Shown in pieces: positions 6,015 to 14,774 of a stretch of DNA of 43,527 nt; positions within the stretch are counted from its first letter, which is position 1, and the number at the start of each line of letters is the position of its first letter. The notes beneath the pieces were generated by a model. That model was not told where the DNA came from, did no database searches, and worked only from the letters and a program-made list of their open reading frames with translations. The DNA is from Acidobacteriota bacterium (lineage in GTDB: Bacteria > Acidobacteriota > Vicinamibacteria > Vicinamibacterales > UBA2999): the NCBI GenBank assembly GCA_016210845.1, contig JACQTK010000148.1:1-43527 (forward strand), read 5' to 3'. A program made the translations under genes and the position numbers.

Positions 6015-7981
6015 TGCGGCGCGCTCCCTACGCGCTCGCGGCCTACCTCGTCATCACGCTGGCCGCCACGTGGCCGCTGGCGGCCGGCCTGGGCCGCGAC
6101 GTCGCCTGGGACCTGGGCGATCCGGTGCTCAACATGTGGATCCTCGCGTGGGACTGCGAGCAGATCCGCGCCATCCTCGGCGGCGACGTCTCCCGCGTTC
6201 TGACGTTCTTCGACGCCAATATCTTTCATCCCGCGCCGCTCTCGCTCGCCTATTCGGAGCACCTGATCGCACAGGCGATCCAGATTCTTCCTGTCTATCT
6301 GGTCACCGGCAACCCGATCCTCTGCTACAACCTGCTGTTTCTCTCGACCTTCGTCCTCTCGGGTCTGGGCATGTACCTGCTGGTGCGCGAGCTGACGGGC
6401 AATGCCGCAGCGGCGTTCATTGCAGGGCTCGTGTTCGCGTTTGCCCCGTACCGAGTGCCTCAGTCGTCGCACCTGCAGGTGCTCTCCTCGCAGTGGATGC
6501 CGTTTGCTCTCTACCTGCTGCGCCGCTACTTCGATACGGGCCGCGTGGCGCTGCTCGGAGGTGCAGCGCTGGCCGTGGTGGCCCAGAACCTGTCGTGCGG
6601 GTACTACCTGCTCTACTTCACTCCGTTCGTGGCCGCATACGCGCTGTGGGAAATCGGGCAACGGCGCCGTTGGAGCCATGCGCGCACATGGATGCAGCTT
6701 GGAGCGGCGGCCGCCATCGCCGTGGCCCTCACCGCGCTGTTCGTCTTGCCGTACGCCACGCTTCGCGCCCGGATGACCACGGCTCGCTTGCCGGCGGAGG
6801 TCTCACGCTTTTCGGCCGACGTGCACTCCTACGTCACGCCGTTCGGTGAGCAACGTGTCTGGGGACGCCTGCTGCGCGGTCTTCCCAAACCAGAGGGCGA
6901 GCTGTTTCCCGGGGTCGTCCCGATCCTGCTGGCGCTGGTCGGCGTCGCCACGGGATTCCGAGGGCGCGGCCGTGCGCCGCGCCAGGCAGCGGGCCCCAAG
7001 AGGCGGGGTGCCAATGGCCCGCCCTACGTACCCGCGTGGGTGGCGATTATCCTCGGCGTCACAGCGGCCGCGCACGGCGCCGCGGCGGCGATCACGATCG
7101 TCATGCGCCGCATCACGGTCGACGCGGGGCTGTTCGTGCTGCGCATCGGCAACGTGAACCAGCTGCTTCTGCGCGCGGCGACGGCGTTCGGGCTGCTGCT
7201 CGTCGTCTCGCCGACGGCCCGCGCACGAATCGGCGGGTTGATGGGTCGGCGTGGCTACTTTCTGCTGGGCCTGCTCGCGGCGCTCTGGCTCTCGCTCGGC
7301 CCGGCGCCGCAGTCGCTTGGACGCCCGCTCGAGATCGTGGCCCCGTACCGTCTTCTGTTCGAGCACGTGCCTGGCTTCGATGGCCTCCGCGTGCCCGCGC
7401 GTTTTTCGATGATCGCCCTGTTGATGCTCGCCGCGCTCGCAGGCTACGGTGCCGCCGCGCTCGGCACGGGCATCCGCGCCCGCTGGGCGCTCGCCGTTGG
7501 TGGAGTGCTGTTCCTCCTCGAGGCCACCCACGTGCCGTTCCAGGTCAACGTCACGTCGCCCATCGATGGATTCGCGACTCCGGAGGCCCGTCTGTACCGG
7601 CCCGAGCGCGCCCCCGCCGTGTACGGGGACGTCGCACGACTGGCGCCCGACGCGGTCCTCGTGGAATTGCCCCTCGGCCAACCCGACTACGATCTGCGGG
7701 CGATGTACTACTCGACGGTGCACTGGCGCCCGCTTCTGAATGGCTACAGCGGGTTCTTCCCTCCACACTACGGCCAGCTCTGGTTCGCCGTAAACGAGCT
7801 CCCCCGCCATCCCGAGACGTCGATGCAGGCGTTGCGGGCGGGCGGCGCCACGCACGCGATCGTCCACGAAGCGGCATTTCTCGGCGGCGAAGGACCCGCC
7901 ACCTCCGGCGCGCTGCGCGCGCTCGGCGCGGTGGAGTTGTTCCGCGACGGAGCCGACGTGCTCTTTGCGTTGCCGCCTTGA
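6014..7981 (+). CDS. Large polytopic membrane protein, GT-C glycosyltransferase-like
   Basis: This 655-residue protein has about ten to twelve hydrophobic segments. The first extracytoplasmic loop holds the acidic text AWDLGDPVLNMWILAWD, a position where GT-C lipid-linked sugar transferases keep catalytic Asp residues. Later text PGFDGLRVPARFSM is common in uncharacterised acidobacterial and actinobacterial membrane proteins of this type. A C-terminal soluble region (VLVELPLGQPDYDLRAMYYSTVHWRPLLNGYSG, residues about 550-585) would be periplasmic. It is translationally coupled to the transporter gene before it. A palindromic element at 6989-7022 lies in frame in a hydrophilic loop (residues 326-337). 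Enzymatic activity is inferred only. Confidence 0.65.
   Translation: MRRAPYALAAYLVITLAATWPLAAGLGRDVAWDLGDPVLNMWILAWDCEQIRAILGGDVSRVLTFFDANIFHPAPLSLAYSEHLIAQAIQILPVYLVTGNPILCYNLLFLSTFVLSGLGMYLLVRELTGNAAAAFIAGLVFAFAPYRVPQSSHLQVLSSQWMPFALYLLRRYFDTGRVALLGGAALAVVAQNLSCGYYLLYFTPFVAAYALWEIGQRRRWSHARTWMQLGAAAAIAVALTALFVLPYATLRARMTTARLPAEVSRFSADVHSYVTPFGEQRVWGRLLRGLPKPEGELFPGVVPILLALVGVATGFRGRGRAPRQAAGPKRRGANGPPYVPAWVAIILGVTAAAHGAAAAITIVMRRITVDAGLFVLRIGNVNQLLLRAATAFGLLLVVSPTARARIGGLMGRRGYFLLGLLAALWLSLGPAPQSLGRPLEIVAPYRLLFEHVPGFDGLRVPARFSMIALLMLAALAGYGAAALGTGIRARWALAVGGVLFLLEATHVPFQVNVTSPIDGFATPEARLYRPERAPAVYGDVARLAPDAVLVELPLGQPDYDLRAMYYSTVHWRPLLNGYSGFFPPHYGQLWFAVNELPRHPETSMQALRAGGATHAIVHEAAFLGGEGPATSGALRALGAVELFRDGADVLFALPP
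6989..7022. repeat. Palindromic element inside the GT-C-like gene
   Basis: GCGGGCC at 6989-6995 pairs with GGCCCGC at 7016-7022, and CCTAC follows. The element is translated in frame as a Pro/Gly/Arg-rich loop between membrane segments. Confidence 0.45.
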
Positions 7982-7988
7982 CCGGCAC

Positions 7989-8026
7989 AGGCCGACCTGA
8001 AGGTCGGCCTCTACGACCTGTAGAGG
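7989..8026. repeat. Double palindromic element after the GT-C-like gene
   Basis: AGGCCGACCT-GA-AGGTCGGCCT is a perfect hairpin at 7989-8010; its end overlaps a second one, CCTCTAC-N5-GTAGAGG, at 8008-8026. It starts eight bases after the stop codon and could also work as a terminator. Confidence 0.75.
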
Positions 8027-8063
8027 CTGGGCACGAACGTTGCCCCACTGTGTCGCGGGACAC

Positions 8064-8444
8064 ATGGCGGCGACCTCATGCGCGTGTCAAGCCACCTTTT
8101 GCGGCACACCGCTGCCGAAAGTGTGGCGCCCGCGGCTCACCACGCCGGCACGGTCGCGGTTCGGCGACCTCGTGCTGGCGGCGTTCCTGCTCGCGCAATG
8201 CTTCGATGGCGTGTTCACGTACGTCGGAGTGACGACGTTCGGGATTGGCGTGGAAGCCAATCCGATCGTCGCGGGCCTGATGACGCAACTGGGTCACGGC
8301 ACGGGGCTGATGGGCGCCAAGGGGGTGGCCGCGGGCTTCGGCATTTACCTGCACCTTCAGCAGATTCACGGTGTGGTGGCGCTGCTCACGGGACTCTACG
8401 CGGCGATCGCTCTGGCGCCCTGGACGTTCCTTCTCTTCTTCTGA
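8064..8444 (+). CDS. Small integral membrane protein, DUF5658-like
   Basis: From the ATG at 8064 the protein has 126 residues with three hydrophobic segments: LVLAAFLLAQCFDGVFTYVG, a GAKGVAAGFGIYL stretch and VVALLTGLYAAIALAPW. The pairing FDGVFTY...EANPIVAGLM resembles the DUF5658 family, in which a TxxG/NP pattern recurs; the function is unknown. The frame is open from a TTG at 8040, and GTG 8121 is another possible start, so the N-terminus is uncertain; the Cys-rich start (SCACQATFC) is unusual and may be non-coding. It lies 30 bases before the kbl-like gene. Confidence 0.65.
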   Translation: MAATSCACQATFCGTPLPKVWRPRLTTPARSRFGDLVLAAFLLAQCFDGVFTYVGVTTFGIGVEANPIVAGLMTQLGHGTGLMGAKGVAAGFGIYLHLQQIHGVVALLTGLYAAIALAPWTFLLFF

Positions 8445-8460
8445 GTGCCCGACCAAGATC

Positions 8461-8466
8461 TATACT
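8461..8466 (+). promoter_or_regulatory. -10 box TATACT before kbl
   Basis: TATACT ends eight bases before the ATG at 8475. No Shine-Dalgarno sequence is seen, so a leaderless or near-leaderless mRNA is likely. Confidence 0.5.
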
Positions 8467-8474
8467 GGCGGCCC

Positions 8475-9656
8475 ATGCGCCAGGATCCGCTCGCCTTCCT
8501 CGCCACCGAGCTCGGCACGCTGCGCGACCAGGGGTTGTATCGCCGCCTCCGCGTGCTCGACGAGGAACAGAAGGCGCACACCTCGATCGACCACCGCTCG
8601 GTCGTCAACCTCTCCTCCAACAACTATCTCGGCCTGACCACGCACCCGAAGCTGCGCGAACGGGCGCTCGAGGCGGTCCGCCGGCTCGGCGTCGGATCGG
8701 GGTCGGTCCGGACCATCGCGGGCACCATGGAAATCCACATGGAGCTCGAGCGCAAACTGGCCGCCTTCAAGCGCACCGACGCGGCCGTCGTCTTCCAAAG
8801 CGGCTTCACGGCGAACGCGGGGACGGTGTCGTCGATTCTGGGGCGCGACGACGTCATCGTATCGGACGAGCTGAATCACGCCAGCATCGTCGACGGGGCG
8901 CGGCTGAGCCGCGCCGCCATCAAGGTGTTTCCGCATCGCGACGTGGCCGCGGCGCGTCGGATCCTCGAAGAGCTGCCGCGCGGCCAGCGCATGCTCCTCA
9001 TCACGGACGGCGTCTTCAGCATGGACGGCGACCTGGGCGCGCTGCCAGGCCTCTGCGACCTGGCCGACGAGTTCGGCTGCATCATGATGGTGGACGATGC
9101 GCATGCCAGCGGCGTCTTCGGCCGGAACGGGCGGGGCACCATCGACCATTTCGGCCTGCACGGCCGCGTCGACGTGCAGGTCGGCACGCTGTCGAAGGCC
9201 ATCGGCGCCCTCGGCGGCTACGTGGCCGGACCGCGCACGCTGATCGAGTTCCTGTACCACCGCGCGCGGCCGTTCCTCTTCTCGACGTCGCATCCACCCT
9301 CGGTGGCCGCGTCGTGCCTGGCGGCCCTCGAGGTGCTGGAGTCGGAGCCGGAGCTCATCGAGCGGTTGTGGGAGAACACCCGCATGTTCAAGAGCGGGCT
9401 CGCGGCGCTCGGCTTCGATACGGGTGCCAGCGAGAGCCCGATCACGCCCGTCATCGTGGGCGACGGGGCGCTGGCCATGACGCTCTCCGATCGGCTGTTC
9501 GAAGAGGGTGTCTTCGCCCAGGGCATCGGATTCCCGACCGTCCCGCGCGGCAAGGCGCGCGTGCGCACCATCGTGACCGCCACGCACACACGAGAGGAGC
9601 TGCAATTCGCGCTCGACGGCTTCAAGCGGGTCGGGACGCAGTTGGGCGTGATTTGA
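8475..9656 (+). CDS. kbl: Glycine C-acetyltransferase / 2-amino-3-ketobutyrate CoA ligase family
   Basis: The 393-residue protein belongs to the alpha-oxoamine synthases, PLP enzymes that join an amino acid and an acyl-CoA. It follows Kbl along its length: NNYLGLTTHPKL, SDELNHASIVDGARL, ITDGVFSMDGD, VDDAHASGVFGRNGRG, the PLP lysine in VGTLSKAIG, and a C-terminal FKRVGTQLGVI very close to Kbl. Kbl converts 2-amino-3-oxobutyrate and CoA to glycine and acetyl-CoA in threonine breakdown. The usual partner tdh is not in the window, so a BioF-like or other role remains possible. ATG 8475 gives the family's usual length; the frame opens at 8445 without a good start. Confidence 0.87.
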   Translation: MRQDPLAFLATELGTLRDQGLYRRLRVLDEEQKAHTSIDHRSVVNLSSNNYLGLTTHPKLRERALEAVRRLGVGSGSVRTIAGTMEIHMELERKLAAFKRTDAAVVFQSGFTANAGTVSSILGRDDVIVSDELNHASIVDGARLSRAAIKVFPHRDVAAARRILEELPRGQRMLLITDGVFSMDGDLGALPGLCDLADEFGCIMMVDDAHASGVFGRNGRGTIDHFGLHGRVDVQVGTLSKAIGALGGYVAGPRTLIEFLYHRARPFLFSTSHPPSVAASCLAALEVLESEPELIERLWENTRMFKSGLAALGFDTGASESPITPVIVGDGALAMTLSDRLFEEGVFAQGIGFPTVPRGKARVRTIVTATHTREELQFALDGFKRVGTQLGVI

Positions 9657-9700
9657 GCGTCTTTCGCCTCGCCCGTTCGCCGAAACGGCGGTGGTTGACG

Positions 9701-9706
9701 TCTAAT
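9701..9706 (+). promoter_or_regulatory. -10-like box TCTAAT before the M1 peptidase gene
   Basis: TCTAAT ends five bases before the ATG at 9712, without a Shine-Dalgarno sequence, which fits a leaderless start. Confidence 0.35.
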
Positions 9707-9711
9707 GGGGA

Positions 9712-12357
9712 ATGGCCTGCCGCGGCCTGGTCCTGGTGGTCGTCTGCGCGTTGCTGGGCGCCGCGCTGCCGTCCGGACAAACGCCGTCCCAGAGTGAGGG
9801 CGTGGCCGTGCTCCTCGAGCAGCTCGAAGCGGCGGTGCAGGCTGGCGATCGTGACCGATTCGCCGTGCTCTTCGGCCCCGCCGTGCCCCCCGACCAGATT
9901 CAGCAGTTTGGCGACGACCTGCTCCGGTCCGATCTCCTGCGCGCGCAGGTGCGCGAGCGCGATCGGGTGCCGCTCGACGGGGCGCTGCCAGGCGACGGAT
10001 ACCGCCTCGTGGTCGAGCTGTTCGCCGAGACCGCCCGACGCGCGCGCATCCTCACGGCGCTCATCGACGTGCGGCGGCCGTCAGGGGGAGGGCCGGGGTC
10101 GTGGCGCATCACAGGGACCGAGGGGTTGACGGCGGTAGAGGGGCTGTACCGGCTGGCCGTGAACGCCTCCACGCAGTACTCCGCCCAGAACCTGACGATC
10201 GAGGCGGAAGACCTGCAGCTCACGCTGCAGGAAGGAGACGTCTTCCTGGTGGAGGGAGACGAGGGTGTGACGGGACTCGTGCTCCTGGGCCGCGGCGTCA
10301 TGCGGTTCGCGCCAGCGCCGGAGACCGAGAAGGGCCAATTGCGCATCTTCTCGGGCGGCGACACGCTCACCGCGCCGTTCGACACGGCCTTCGTCAGGGT
10401 CAGCCCCTCGGAGTACGAGGCCCGCGTGGACGCCGCAGGCCTCGCGCCCGTCCCGCTCAATCCGCGTCAGCTCCGACGGGCGCAGGACGTGCTGGCCCGC
10501 GAGGGCCCCAAGTCGTTCAGCCTGGACCTCAACGAGCTGAGCCCCGACGTCTGGTATCTGCTGCCGCCGCCGGGCGACCTGCTCGCGGAAGTCCGCACGC
10601 GGCGCCACGGCACGCTCACGTACTCGCGCTCGGGCGCGCAGGCCGAGGACATCACGCTCTTCGATCGCGAGCGGCGCCGCACGATTGCGCTGTATCCCTC
10701 GGCGCAGCGGCTCGCGGCACGCGGCCGGTCGTACAGCGAGGACGACCTGCGCGACTACGATGTCCTCGACTACGACATCGAGGCCACCGTGTCGCCCGAG
10801 CGCCAGTCGGTCGAGGGCCGCGCGCGGCTGCGCCTCCGCGTACGGTCGTTCTCGCTGTCGACGCTGACGCTTCGGCTCGCGGACTCGCTCGCCATCACCG
10901 CCGTCGCCAGCGCGGAGTACGGCCGGCTCCTGCACCTGCGCATTCGCAGCCAGAACAGCGTGATCGTGAACCTGCCCGCGGCGGTCGGCCGTGACACGGA
11001 GCTCACGCTCCTGGTGGCGTATTCGGGCACGATCGAGCCGCAGTCGGTGGACGCCGAAGGCCTGCAGGCCGGCGGGCAGGGGCAGGACGACGCGCCGCTC
11101 GTCACGCCGGAACGGAGCTTCCTGCTGAGCAATCGATCGTTCTGGTATCCACAGAACCCGGTCTCCGACTACGCCACGGCGACGCTTCGCATCACGGTTC
11201 CCGAGGGGTACGGCTGCGTGGCGAGCGGCGCCCCGCGAACCGGGACCGACGTGACCCTCCGCGATCTGCTGACGCTGCCGGCCTCGGGCACCTCCTCGGT
11301 CTTCACCGCATCCGAGCCGCTTCGGTACCTGGCCGTGGTGGTGAGCCGTTTCGTGCGCGTGGGCGAGTCGACCATCGACATCGCCGACGACGACCGCGTT
11401 CGCATCGCCATCGACGCGAACCCGCGGCAGCAGGCGCGCGGGCGCGCGCTAATGGGCAGCGTCGAAGACATCGTCCGCTTCTATGCGGGGCTGCTCGGCG
11501 ACGCGCCGTATCCCTCCGCGACGGTGGCTCTCGTGGAGGACGAGCTGCCGGGCGGCCACAGCCCTGGTTACTTCGCGGTGTTGAACGCCCCGCTCCCGTA
11601 CACGGGGTTCACCTGGCGCAACGATCCGGCGGCATTCCCGGGCTTCCCGGATTTCTTCCTGGCCCACGAGCTGGCCCACCAGTGGTGGGGCCAGGCGATC
11701 GGATGGCGCAACTACCACGAGCAGTGGATCAGCGAGGGCTTCGCCCAGTACTTCGCCGCGCTCTACGCCCGTCAGACGCGAGGGGAACAGGCGTTCGTCA
11801 ACATGCTTCGCCAGTTCAGACGGTGGTCCGTCGCCGAAGCCGACGAGGGGCCGATCAGCCTGGGCTACCGGCTCGGGCACATCAAGGGCGACACACGGGT
11901 GCTTCGCGCGCTCGTCTACAACAAGGGCGCCGCCGTCCTGCACATGCTGCGGGGGCTGCTCGGCGACGACACCTTCTTCAACGGCCTGAGGCACTTCTAC
12001 ACCGAGCAGAAGTTCCAGAAGACGGGCACGGAGGACCTCCGCCGCGCGTTCGAGGCGGAAGCGGGCCGTTCGCTCGAGCGGTTCTTCGAGCGGTGGATCT
12101 ACGGAGCGGCCGTGCCGCGGCTTCGGTATGCCACCTCGATCGGCAGCGGGGCGGTGACCGCGCGCTTCGAGCAGGTGGGCGAGATCTTCGATATTCCGGT
12201 CACGGTCACGATCCTCTACGCCGACGGACGGGTGCAGGACGTCGTCGTGCCAGTGACGGAGGCGAGCGTCGAGCAGGCCATTCCGACCAAGGGCGTGGCG
12301 AGGCAGGTGCAGGTCAACCGCGACTACGCCGCGGTGGCGCAGTTTCAGAGATTCTGA
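9712..12357 (+). CDS. Exported M1-family zinc metallopeptidase with long N-terminal extension
   Basis: The 881-residue protein starts with a signal peptide (LVLVVVCALLGAALPSG). Residues 1-350 form an extension of unknown fold, then an M1 N-terminal beta domain begins near 348 (DYDIEATVSPERQSVEG). The zinc site is HELAH at 652-656 with Glu675 in ISEGF, giving HEXXH-X18-E as required for gluzincins. The GAMEN exopeptidase motif is not seen; GGHSPGYFAV stands in the corresponding place, so aminopeptidase specificity may differ. The C-terminal region RSLERFFERWIYG is usual for the family. It is likely periplasmic or outer-surface. It converges with the next gene, the two stops being one base apart. 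Confidence 0.9.
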   Translation: MACRGLVLVVVCALLGAALPSGQTPSQSEGVAVLLEQLEAAVQAGDRDRFAVLFGPAVPPDQIQQFGDDLLRSDLLRAQVRERDRVPLDGALPGDGYRLVVELFAETARRARILTALIDVRRPSGGGPGSWRITGTEGLTAVEGLYRLAVNASTQYSAQNLTIEAEDLQLTLQEGDVFLVEGDEGVTGLVLLGRGVMRFAPAPETEKGQLRIFSGGDTLTAPFDTAFVRVSPSEYEARVDAAGLAPVPLNPRQLRRAQDVLAREGPKSFSLDLNELSPDVWYLLPPPGDLLAEVRTRRHGTLTYSRSGAQAEDITLFDRERRRTIALYPSAQRLAARGRSYSEDDLRDYDVLDYDIEATVSPERQSVEGRARLRLRVRSFSLSTLTLRLADSLAITAVASAEYGRLLHLRIRSQNSVIVNLPAAVGRDTELTLLVAYSGTIEPQSVDAEGLQAGGQGQDDAPLVTPERSFLLSNRSFWYPQNPVSDYATATLRITVPEGYGCVASGAPRTGTDVTLRDLLTLPASGTSSVFTASEPLRYLAVVVSRFVRVGESTIDIADDDRVRIAIDANPRQQARGRALMGSVEDIVRFYAGLLGDAPYPSATVALVEDELPGGHSPGYFAVLNAPLPYTGFTWRNDPAAFPGFPDFFLAHELAHQWWGQAIGWRNYHEQWISEGFAQYFAALYARQTRGEQAFVNMLRQFRRWSVAEADEGPISLGYRLGHIKGDTRVLRALVYNKGAAVLHMLRGLLGDDTFFNGLRHFYTEQKFQKTGTEDLRRAFEAEAGRSLERFFERWIYGAAVPRLRYATSIGSGAVTARFEQVGEIFDIPVTVTILYADGRVQDVVVPVTEASVEQAIPTKGVARQVQVNRDYAAVAQFQRF

Positions 12358-12358
12358 A

Positions 12359-12793
12359 TTAATTTAGCAGGTAGATCGCGGCCACGCGCGGCTCCGCGTC
12401 GCGCTCGCGCGGCTCGAACACGAGCACGAAGCGCACGCCCGCGTGCTCGTAGAAGCGCGTCCATCGTTCGCCGTTCGGCGCGCGCTCCACCGACTGCGTG
12501 CCCACCTCTGCCTGTCGGCCCAGGCGTTCGGCGACGTCCAGGAAGCTCTCGCCCACCCGCAGTTCCTTGCCATCGGGAAGCAGCAGGAGCGGCACGAACA
12601 CCGCGCGCGGCGGCACGCCCGCAGGCGTCTGCGGCACATCGGCCGGCGCTTCGCGCGCCACGACCGGAACGGCGCTGACGGCCTGAAATTCGCGCACGAT
12701 GAGGGACCCGACCACGAGGACCACGGCCGTGACCAACGCGGCCACGATCCACTCCAGGATCGCCTCGACGCGGGACGCGTGGATCCCCTTCAT
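12359..12793 (-). CDS. Single-pass membrane-anchored protein of unknown function
   Basis: The 144-residue protein has one N-terminal membrane helix (VAALVTAVVLVVGSLIV, about residues 14-32), a Pro/Ala-rich linker and a periplasmic domain of about 80 residues with FVPLLLLPDGKELRVGESF and RWTRFYEHAGVRFVLVFEP. I do not recognise a family. The ATG at 12793 is chosen over the GTG two codons before it because GGAGG lies five bases upstream; a TAGATT box stands further upstream. It converges on the M1 peptidase gene and is divergent from nuoG. Confidence 0.75.
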   Translation of the reverse strand: MKGIHASRVEAILEWIVAALVTAVVLVVGSLIVREFQAVSAVPVVAREAPADVPQTPAGVPPRAVFVPLLLLPDGKELRVGESFLDVAERLGRQAEVGTQSVERAPNGERWTRFYEHAGVRFVLVFEPRERDAEPRVAAIYLLN

Positions 12794-12867
12794 GCGCACC
12801 TCCGCCTCGGCGCAATCTAGGCCGGCCGTGGCGCGCCGTCAAGCTGAACCCTCGGGCTGCCTGCTGA

Positions 12868-12873
12868 TATGAT
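12868..12873 (+). promoter_or_regulatory. -10-like box TATGAT before nuoG
   Basis: TATGAT ends eleven bases before the ATG at 12885 in the 91-base gap between divergent genes. No Shine-Dalgarno sequence is evident. Confidence 0.4.
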
Positions 12874-12884
12874 CGCGAAGATAT

Positions 12885-14699
12885 ATGGAAACGGTTACGC
12901 TCACCATAGACGGGCGCCAGGTCACCGTCGCAAAGGGAAGGACGCTCCTGCAGGCGGCCATCGAGGCTGGCATCTCGGTTCCGTACTACTGCTACCATCC
13001 GGGCATCAGCATCGACGGCTCCTGCCGCGTCTGCATCGTCAAGATCGAGAAGATGCCCAAGCTGCAGACGTCGTGCTCGACGGTCTGCGCCGACGGCATG
13101 GTGGTGCACACGCGCGACGCGGAAGTCATCGCCGCGCGCGCGGGCGTGTTCGAGTTCCTGCTCGTCAATCATCCGCTCGACTGCCCCGTCTGCGACAAGG
13201 GCGGCGAGTGCCCCCTCCAGGATTTTTCCTACACCTTCGGCCCGGCCGAGAGCCGGATGGACTTTCCGCGGCGCGTGTTCGACGGCGAAGGCGTGAAGGG
13301 CGACGTCGACTTCGGGCCCACGCTCATGCTCAACCGGCAGCGCTGCATCCTCTGTACGCGGTGCGTCCGGTTCATGAAGGAGGTCGAGGGCGACGCGCAG
13401 ATCGGCATCGTCGATCGCGGGTACGGGAGCGAGATCGCCACGTTCGAGGAACGGGGCGTACACTCGCTGCTCTCGGGCAACCTGATGGACATTTGTCCCG
13501 TTGGCGCGATCCTGACGCGCGATTACCGCTTCAAGAGCCGTCCGTGGGACAACCCGGGCGTGGTGGACACGATGTGTACGCTGTGCTCGAAGGGGTGCAG
13601 CACGAGCGCCTGGTTGAAGGCGCGGCCGGAATGGGCCAAGGGGACGCAGCTGATTCGCATGACGCCGCGGTTCAACCCCGAGGTGAACAACTACTGGATG
13701 TGCGACATCGGCCGCTTCACGTATCACTGGGTGGAGGGCGACACGCGGCTCCGGCGGCCGATGGTCCGGCGCGGCTCCGCACTCGAGCCAGCGGCCTGGC
13801 ACGACGTGGAGCCGCCCCTGCGCGGGCGTCTGCAGGAGGCGGGCTCGACCGACCCCTCCTCGGTGAGATTCCTCGTCTCCGCGCACGCTTCGACAGAGGA
13901 GCTCTTCGTCTTGAAACAGCTCGTGCGGGGGCTGCTGGGCAGCGACGGCCTGAGCGCGGTCACCATCGCCTGGACGCGCAGCAACAAGCCCCAGTCCGCA
14001 GCGGCCAAGTTCAAGGTGCCCGCGACCGATGCGCCCAATGTGAACGGCGCCCGCGACCTCGGGTATCGCGTCGGTCCGGGGACCGACGGCCTCCCGGATC
14101 TGCTGCCGCTGCGCGACGCCGTGGAAGCAGGACGCGTGAAGGCGGTGTACGTGCTGGATCCCGGGCCGGACGGGTCGCTGGGCGACGTCTCGTGGCTGGG
14201 CCCGGCGCGGCGAAGCGGGGCGCTCGGGCTGCTCGTCGTTCAGGGCGTCGTCATGAACGAGCTGGCCGCGGCGGCCGACTTCGTCCTGCCAGGCGCCACC
14301 TACGTGGAGAAGGACGCGATCTATACCAACGACCAGGGCCGCGTACAGGCCGCCTCCCGCGCCATCGGGCTTCCGGGCGAGGCGCGTGAGGACTGGGACA
14401 TCCTCGCCAGCCTGGCCCGGTCGCTGGGCCTCGCCATGCCGTACGAGAGCTCCCACGACGTCCGCCGCGCGTTGGCCGCCTCGATGCCAGGCACCGCCTA
14501 CGCCCAGGCGGATACGCTCGTGTTCACGCGGCCCGTGCCCGCCCGGAATTGGCTTCAGGCGTCGAACCCCTCAGAACGCTGGAAGTGGGACTTCCTGTAC
14601 CAGGACCTGCCGCCGGTGAAGGGATACTCGGTGCAGACGGAAGGAATGCCCCCCGAAGCGGTGTTTATACCGTTGAAGCCCGTGGGCGTGCGAAGTTGA
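12885..14699 (+). CDS. nuoG: NADH-quinone oxidoreductase subunit G-like iron-sulfur protein (short form)
   Basis: The 604-residue protein has the NuoG order: a plant-type 2Fe-2S domain with Cys36, 47, 50 and 64; the His-Cys3 site HPLDCPVCDKGGEC near 97-109; a dicluster ferredoxin region (CILCTRCVRF, then CPVGA); and a molybdopterin-oxidoreductase N-terminal cluster CTLCSKGC...WMCDIGRF. The molybdopterin-like region after that is short, ending with ADFVLPGATYVEKDAIYTNDQGR. Complex I uses this subunit to carry electrons from NuoEF to the arm. No other nuo gene is near, so it may also serve a formate- or hydrogen-linked complex. Its stop lies inside a heptamer repeat, and ccdA follows after 75 bases. 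Confidence 0.87.
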   Translation: METVTLTIDGRQVTVAKGRTLLQAAIEAGISVPYYCYHPGISIDGSCRVCIVKIEKMPKLQTSCSTVCADGMVVHTRDAEVIAARAGVFEFLLVNHPLDCPVCDKGGECPLQDFSYTFGPAESRMDFPRRVFDGEGVKGDVDFGPTLMLNRQRCILCTRCVRFMKEVEGDAQIGIVDRGYGSEIATFEERGVHSLLSGNLMDICPVGAILTRDYRFKSRPWDNPGVVDTMCTLCSKGCSTSAWLKARPEWAKGTQLIRMTPRFNPEVNNYWMCDIGRFTYHWVEGDTRLRRPMVRRGSALEPAAWHDVEPPLRGRLQEAGSTDPSSVRFLVSAHASTEELFVLKQLVRGLLGSDGLSAVTIAWTRSNKPQSAAAKFKVPATDAPNVNGARDLGYRVGPGTDGLPDLLPLRDAVEAGRVKAVYVLDPGPDGSLGDVSWLGPARRSGALGLLVVQGVVMNELAAAADFVLPGATYVEKDAIYTNDQGRVQAASRAIGLPGEAREDWDILASLARSLGLAMPYESSHDVRRALAASMPGTAYAQADTLVFTRPVPARNWLQASNPSERWKWDFLYQDLPPVKGYSVQTEGMPPEAVFIPLKPVGVRS

Positions 14700-14769
14700 C
14701 AGTAGACAGTTGACAGTTGGCAGCGTTGCTCTGCCGCCTTTGGACGAACTGTCAACTGTCAACCGTCAA
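14696..14769. repeat. Inverted arrays of 7-bp tandem repeats
   Basis: Four heptamers (TTGACAG, TAGACAG, TTGACAG, TTGGCAG) run 14696-14723 and three complementary ones (CTGTCAA, CTGTCAA, CCGTCAA) run 14749-14769. The two arms can pair around a 25-base loop. The first unit contains the nuoG stop and the last ends six bases before the ccdA ATG. Confidence 0.85.
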
Positions 14770-14774
14770 CTGAC

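Noticed and set aside
12345-14456. 703-codon open frame on the minus strand
   Set aside because: Antisense to the nuoG gene, whose cysteine motifs prove the other strand; no recognisable domain.
14696-14769. Possible CRISPR array
   Set aside because: Units are only seven bases, without spacers, and the two arms are inverted; no cas genes are present.
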